Positions 60,868-64,000 of a DNA stretch of 64,000 nucleotides are shown here, piece after piece (position 1 is the stretch's first letter; every line of letters begins with the position of its first letter). The stretch is from Chitinophaga filiformis (lineage in GTDB: Bacteria; Bacteroidota; Bacteroidia; Chitinophagales; Chitinophagaceae): the NCBI RefSeq assembly GCF_021646545.1, contig NZ_JAKIRP010000009.1, positions 124,001 through 188,000 on the forward strand. The letters are read 5' to 3'. The position numbers were made by a program, and so were the translations under genes. A model generated the notes under the pieces. It had not been told where the DNA came from and did not search any database. It was given only the letters and a program-made list of their open reading frames with translations.

Positions 60868-61443
60868 TTACGCTTGTCCATCTGACCGCAGCAGTGAGAA
60901 CATCAGCATATCATAGTGTTTATCATCCCAGTAATGCCATTGCCTGAGCACGCCTTCCTGTTTGAAGCCGATCTTGTTCAGTACTTCTATGGAAGGATCG
61001 TTGCCTTCCATTACTTCCGCCTCGATACGGTTAATATCCAGCGCAAAAAAGCCAAAACTGATAACTGCATACAGCGCTTCTGCAATGACGTCGTTGTTCC
61101 AGTACGAATATTGCAGGTCGTATCCGATATTGGCGCGGTGCTTTTTAGTGAAGTGATTGAACCCCACAGTGCCGATGATGCCGTTGTTGTCGTTCAGTTG
61201 AATACCCCACCTGATGCCGGCTTTTGATTTAAAACGCTCGCGGAAGTAATCGATGAGTCGCTGGCAGTCATTTTCATCGTCTGGAGGCAACAGGTTGTAG
61301 TACCGGCTCACCTGTTTATCGCATAGTATTTTAAACAGGTCCTGGGCATGTTTTTCGGTGATCTGGACAAGTTCCAGGTGTGGAGTGCGTATGTTGGGGA
61401 ACTTATCAAACACCGTAGTCTTATTTTCAGTAAACGTGGACAT
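60868..61443 (-). CDS. GNAT acetyltransferase (RimJ/RimL-like)
   Basis: A 191-residue GCN5-related N-acetyltransferase of the ribosomal-protein-alanine type. IRTPHLELVQITEKHAQDLFKIL begins the fold, followed by GTVGFNHFTKKHRANIGYDLQYSYWN and IEAEVMEGNDPSIEVLNKIGFKQEGVLRQWHYWDDKHYDMLMFSLL, typical of RimJ-like enzymes. The acetyl-CoA loop, usually GxGxA, is degenerate (NNDVIAEAL). The acceptor is unknown. Not clearly in an operon. Confidence 0.88.
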   Translation of the reverse strand: MSTFTENKTTVFDKFPNIRTPHLELVQITEKHAQDLFKILCDKQVSRYYNLLPPDDENDCQRLIDYFRERFKSKAGIRWGIQLNDNNGIIGTVGFNHFTKKHRANIGYDLQYSYWNNDVIAEALYAVISFGFFALDINRIEAEVMEGNDPSIEVLNKIGFKQEGVLRQWHYWDDKHYDMLMFSLLRSDGQA

Positions 61444-61526
61444 AGTAAAGCTGTTTGGTGTTATGGATGCTTGCTCATAATGAATTTAACGAAAAAAAAG
61501 GATAAATTGAACGCAGCAATCCCATC

Positions 61527-62315
61527 TTATGAAAGCAATATTTTTATTTCTTTTTGTAGGCATGTTATGCCTGGCATCCTGTGAACATACCATTGCTGCG
61601 CCAGTGCATAACATGCACCGGCAAAAATTGCCGCGAAGAATGTGTTGAGGAAGTTCACCACATCGTTCCCGATGTATTTATTGCGTTCCAGGGTTGCACC
61701 GAGTACCGAGTCAAGTAAGTTTCCCAATATGCCTGCCAGTAAGACAATAATCCCTCTTTTATCAAAGCCGGCATACAGCAGTGCCATCATGCCTGCACCT
61801 GCAGCACCGATCAGTGTTCCTTCCAGACTGACAACACCATCCAGGCCTTTGGGTTCTCTTTTGAAACTCCAGATATTATAGAAATTACGGCCGTATACCA
61901 TGCCCAGTTCAGAAGAAAGCGTATCGGCCAGCGCTGAGGCCAGACTGGCGGCCACCATTAATTCGTAGAGGGCTATATGTGAACGATCGAGACAGGCGAT
62001 AAAAGAGACAATACCCGCCACACCGCCATTGGCAAAGACCTGGCTGGCTTTGCGGCCTTCAGGGTGTATTCCATCTGATGTTATTTTAGCTTTCAGATCT
62101 TTCCGGTGAGAAGTAGCCCAAACGCCAAGTATAAAAAACAGGATCAGTGATAGTAGGCCTATCCAGCTCGTGCCGAAGAAGGTAACAGCGCCGATTATAC
62201 CAGCCAGCAGGGCCGCCGGAATAGTGAGTTTTTTGGTCCTGATACAGATGAACATAATACTGCCCAGTATTAGCAGGATGAGAAGCCCGATGCCTCCATG
62301 AGGGAATAATGCCAT
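61527..62315 (-). CDS. DUF92 (TIGR00297) membrane protein
   Basis: 262 residues with about six membrane segments and the DUF92 signatures RKASQVFANGGVAGIVSF, ASLASALADTLSSELGMVYGR, GLDGVVSLEGTLIGAAGAGMMAL and GILGNLLDSVLGATLERNKYIGNDVVNFLNTFFAA. Plant and cyanobacterial relatives (VTE6) are phytyl-phosphate kinases, so a prenyl-phosphate kinase role is possible but not shown here. It is downstream of no clear partner; an 83-bp gap separates it from the GNAT gene. Confidence 0.85.
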   Translation of the reverse strand: MALFPHGGIGLLILLILGSIMFICIRTKKLTIPAALLAGIIGAVTFFGTSWIGLLSLILFFILGVWATSHRKDLKAKITSDGIHPEGRKASQVFANGGVAGIVSFIACLDRSHIALYELMVAASLASALADTLSSELGMVYGRNFYNIWSFKREPKGLDGVVSLEGTLIGAAGAGMMALLYAGFDKRGIIVLLAGILGNLLDSVLGATLERNKYIGNDVVNFLNTFFAAIFAGACYALAQQWYVHRMPGITCLQKEIKILLS

Positions 62316-62707
62316 AGGGATGTAAAACTAATAAATATTTGATGTGAATAGTACCTGCGTAATCGTATGATCTGGTGAAAGAAATTTCCCCGGAGAACGA
62401 TATATTATTTTTTATCTCTCCCGTTTTTTATGATCTTTGTTACTATGACTAACTAACTGGTTTGGAATCGATTCCATAGTGTTTAGCATAGAATAGCAGC
62501 CAACTTCAGACGTCCAGGATTCTCTTTATACCATCTATCAACATTCTCCAAAAAACTTACGCCAATGCATTACTCAACATTTTGAGTGGGCCTTTTTTCG
62601 GGATAGTGCCACTCACTGACATCAAGTGAGCGTTCGCTTGCAGCGAACAGCAACAGATTACTATAGTCTGGATTGTATCGTATTGCCTACATCTAAAGCA
62701 AATCATC
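62316..62707. other. Divergent gap upstream of the secreted beta-helix gene
   Basis: 392 bp between DUF92 (minus) and the secreted protein gene (plus). A short hairpin gttcgct-tgc-agcgaac (62631-62647) and an actcaa..ttgagt pair followed by cctttttt (about 62572-62596) are visible; the latter is terminator-like but weak. No TAnnTTTG box is convincing. Confidence 0.3.
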
Positions 62708-64000
62708 ATGAGACAAAATCTAAACGAGAGGTATTCATCTCTTACCGATCCCGTTTATCTACACCAAAACCAACAAAATCATTTCTATGTACTTTTTCTA
62801 CAAATCTTCCTGCTGTTTTTATTATTTATGCCAGCGACGTTGCTGGCGCAATCCACGAAGACATTTACGGTGAATATGACCGGCGATGAAAGTGATCCTA
62901 ACGCAAATGATATCGGTGATGATGGGAAATGTGATGTGGACCCAATTACAATGGGCGACCAATGTACTTTTCGTGCAGCCATACAAAATCATAATGGTAA
63001 TCGCCACCTGGGGCAGAACCGGATCACCTTTGCCATTCCCGACGCTCCGGGTACGGGTAGTATCGTTATAAAAGTAGGAAGCACGGGTCTGGGAGCCTTG
63101 CCGCCGATTCTCGGATCAGTGGCTATTAACGCTGTAAACAGCGACAGCAGGCGTATTGAACTGGATGGCAGCATGGCGGGAGGTGGTGCAATAGGGCTGC
63201 AATTGCTGGGTGGCAATTGTGAGATCCTGTTTTTTGTGATCAATAGTTTCTCTTCCCATGGTATGTACATTTCAGGTACGCCACCTCCGGGCGCAGGCGG
63301 ACACGTTATTCAGAACAATTACATCGGTACTGACTTTACCGCTACTGCTGCAAAGGGCAATGGCGGCGATGGGATCTTCATTGATAATACACCGGGTTGT
63401 ACGATCGGTGGTACCGGTATTTTAAGAAATATCATATCGGGGAATGAGGGTAATGGTATTAAGATCCAGGGTGATTCGTCGCAGTTTGGTACCAACGGCG
63501 CGATAAATAACTTTGCGGTAGGTAATTTCATCGGATTAGACATATCGGGTGACAAAGCCTTGCCGAATAAGAAAGACGGAGTTGTGTTGAACAATGCGCC
63601 GAACAACACTGTGGGCGGGGCGAGTCCCGGTCAGGGGAATAAGATGGCCGGAACCACCAACAGCAACGGGGTTACCGTAACCGGTAGTTTCACAGAAGGG
63701 ATTAAGATATTAGGGAACTTTATCGGGGAGAATAATACGGGGGCTAAATTCAAAATAGGCATCGCTGCCAGTGCCAAACCTATTACCATTGAAGGGAATG
63801 TCATTACCGAAATTGTGGGAGTAGGTATTGATCTGTTTGTAAACGGAGATGGTAGCTACAATATACGCAAGAACAGTTTCCAGGGAAATATGACGGTCGG
63901 CAGCAAGTTCCGGTTCGGGGACGGGAAAATTGTACAGATGAAGTACGAGAATAATTTCCATACCGAAAATGGTTTGGCCCTGGACGTGGAAGAATCTGCC
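62708..64000 (+). CDS. Secreted parallel beta-helix protein with CSLREA-like start (5' part)
   Basis: 431 codons open to the right edge, so the gene is incomplete at its 3' end. The N-terminus is polar and then hydrophobic (FYVLFLQIFLLFLLFMPATLLAQS), a Sec signal with a long n-region; the precise start is uncertain because an ATG at 62828 would shorten it. FTVNMTGDESDPNANDIGDDGKCDVD then CTFRAAIQNHN resembles the CSLREA domain of secreted adhesin-like proteins. Beta-helix coils repeat after that: NNYIGTDFTATAAKGNGGDGIFIDN, then NFIGLDISGDKALPNKKDGVVLNN, with recurring TIGG/TVGG turns. Probably a surface or secreted protein, possibly T9SS-delivered; the C-terminus is not visible. Confidence 0.8.
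   Translation, partial: MRQNLNERYSSLTDPVYLHQNQQNHFYVLFLQIFLLFLLFMPATLLAQSTKTFTVNMTGDESDPNANDIGDDGKCDVDPITMGDQCTFRAAIQNHNGNRHLGQNRITFAIPDAPGTGSIVIKVGSTGLGALPPILGSVAINAVNSDSRRIELDGSMAGGGAIGLQLLGGNCEILFFVINSFSSHGMYISGTPPPGAGGHVIQNNYIGTDFTATAAKGNGGDGIFIDNTPGCTIGGTGILRNIISGNEGNGIKIQGDSSQFGTNGAINNFAVGNFIGLDISGDKALPNKKDGVVLNNAPNNTVGGASPGQGNKMAGTTNSNGVTVTGSFTEGIKILGNFIGENNTGAKFKIGIAASAKPITIEGNVITEIVGVGIDLFVNGDGSYNIRKNSFQGNMTVGSKFRFGDGKIVQMKYENNFHTENGLALDVEESA

Overview
The window looks like a chromosomal segment of a Bacteroidota bacterium, most likely a Chitinophaga-like member of the Chitinophagaceae. The support is: promoters of the TTG / TAnnTTTG type, a secreted protease with a type IX secretion sorting tail, a bacillithiol ligase (BshC), futalosine-pathway MqnE, a class I terpene synthase beside its own IPP isomerase, a bacterial myo-inositol oxygenase, and many lipoproteins and outer-membrane proteins of Bacteroidota type. 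There is no prophage, insertion sequence, CRISPR array or rRNA operon. Genes lie on both strands in short operons.

Layout. 1-2.4 kb: the end of a ThuA-like gene, an intergenic stretch filled with hairpin repeats, and an atypical LuxR-type response regulator. 2.7-5.3 kb (minus): fRMsr, a CpsB-type phosphatase and a UDP-sugar dehydrogenase, apparently from one promoter. 5.6-7.1 kb: idi plus terpene synthase, followed by a nested inverted repeat. 7.3-15.9 kb: DUF2157 membrane protein, sodium:solute symporter, repeat-rich gap, inositol oxygenase, a large FAD/Fe-S dehydrogenase and a DUF72 protein. 16.2-19.0 kb: glgA-glgC. 19.2-27.4 kb: bshC, FUSC membrane protein, smc, DUF4259. 27.5-36.7 kb: nucleoside transporter, lipoprotein dehydrogenase/cytochrome c, NtrC-type regulator, and an operon of secreted metalloprotease, mqnE and a DUF192 lipoprotein. 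37.3-41.4 kb: trxA and dnaE. 41.5-48.8 kb: a duplicated-domain lipoprotein, an NlpC/P60 lipoprotein and a surface-polysaccharide cluster (four GT2 glycosyltransferases and a flippase). 48.9-53.4 kb: queuosine-precursor transporter, Nudix, CorA, DapF, nucleoside phosphorylase, tRNA-Cys. 53.7-64 kb: a HicB/HicA-like gene pair, an MFS exporter, a kinase-like domain fused to an outer-membrane barrel, a GNAT enzyme, a DUF92 protein and the start of a large secreted beta-helix protein.

Most genes are housekeeping or envelope functions. The unusual material is mainly non-coding. Intergenic arrays of GC-rich hairpins each end in a second, covarying cap hairpin joined by a conserved CTACAAACAC linker; they occur at four or more sites and never inside a gene. 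Five genes carry a -7 box only 4-7 bases before the start codon, which predicts leaderless or nearly leaderless mRNAs. Degenerate copies of an outer-membrane protein's own C-terminal beta-strand codons lie just downstream of its stop. Other points are a 31-bp perfect AT-rich inverted repeat, a cluster of CTATAG palindromes and a 70-bp tandem repeat.
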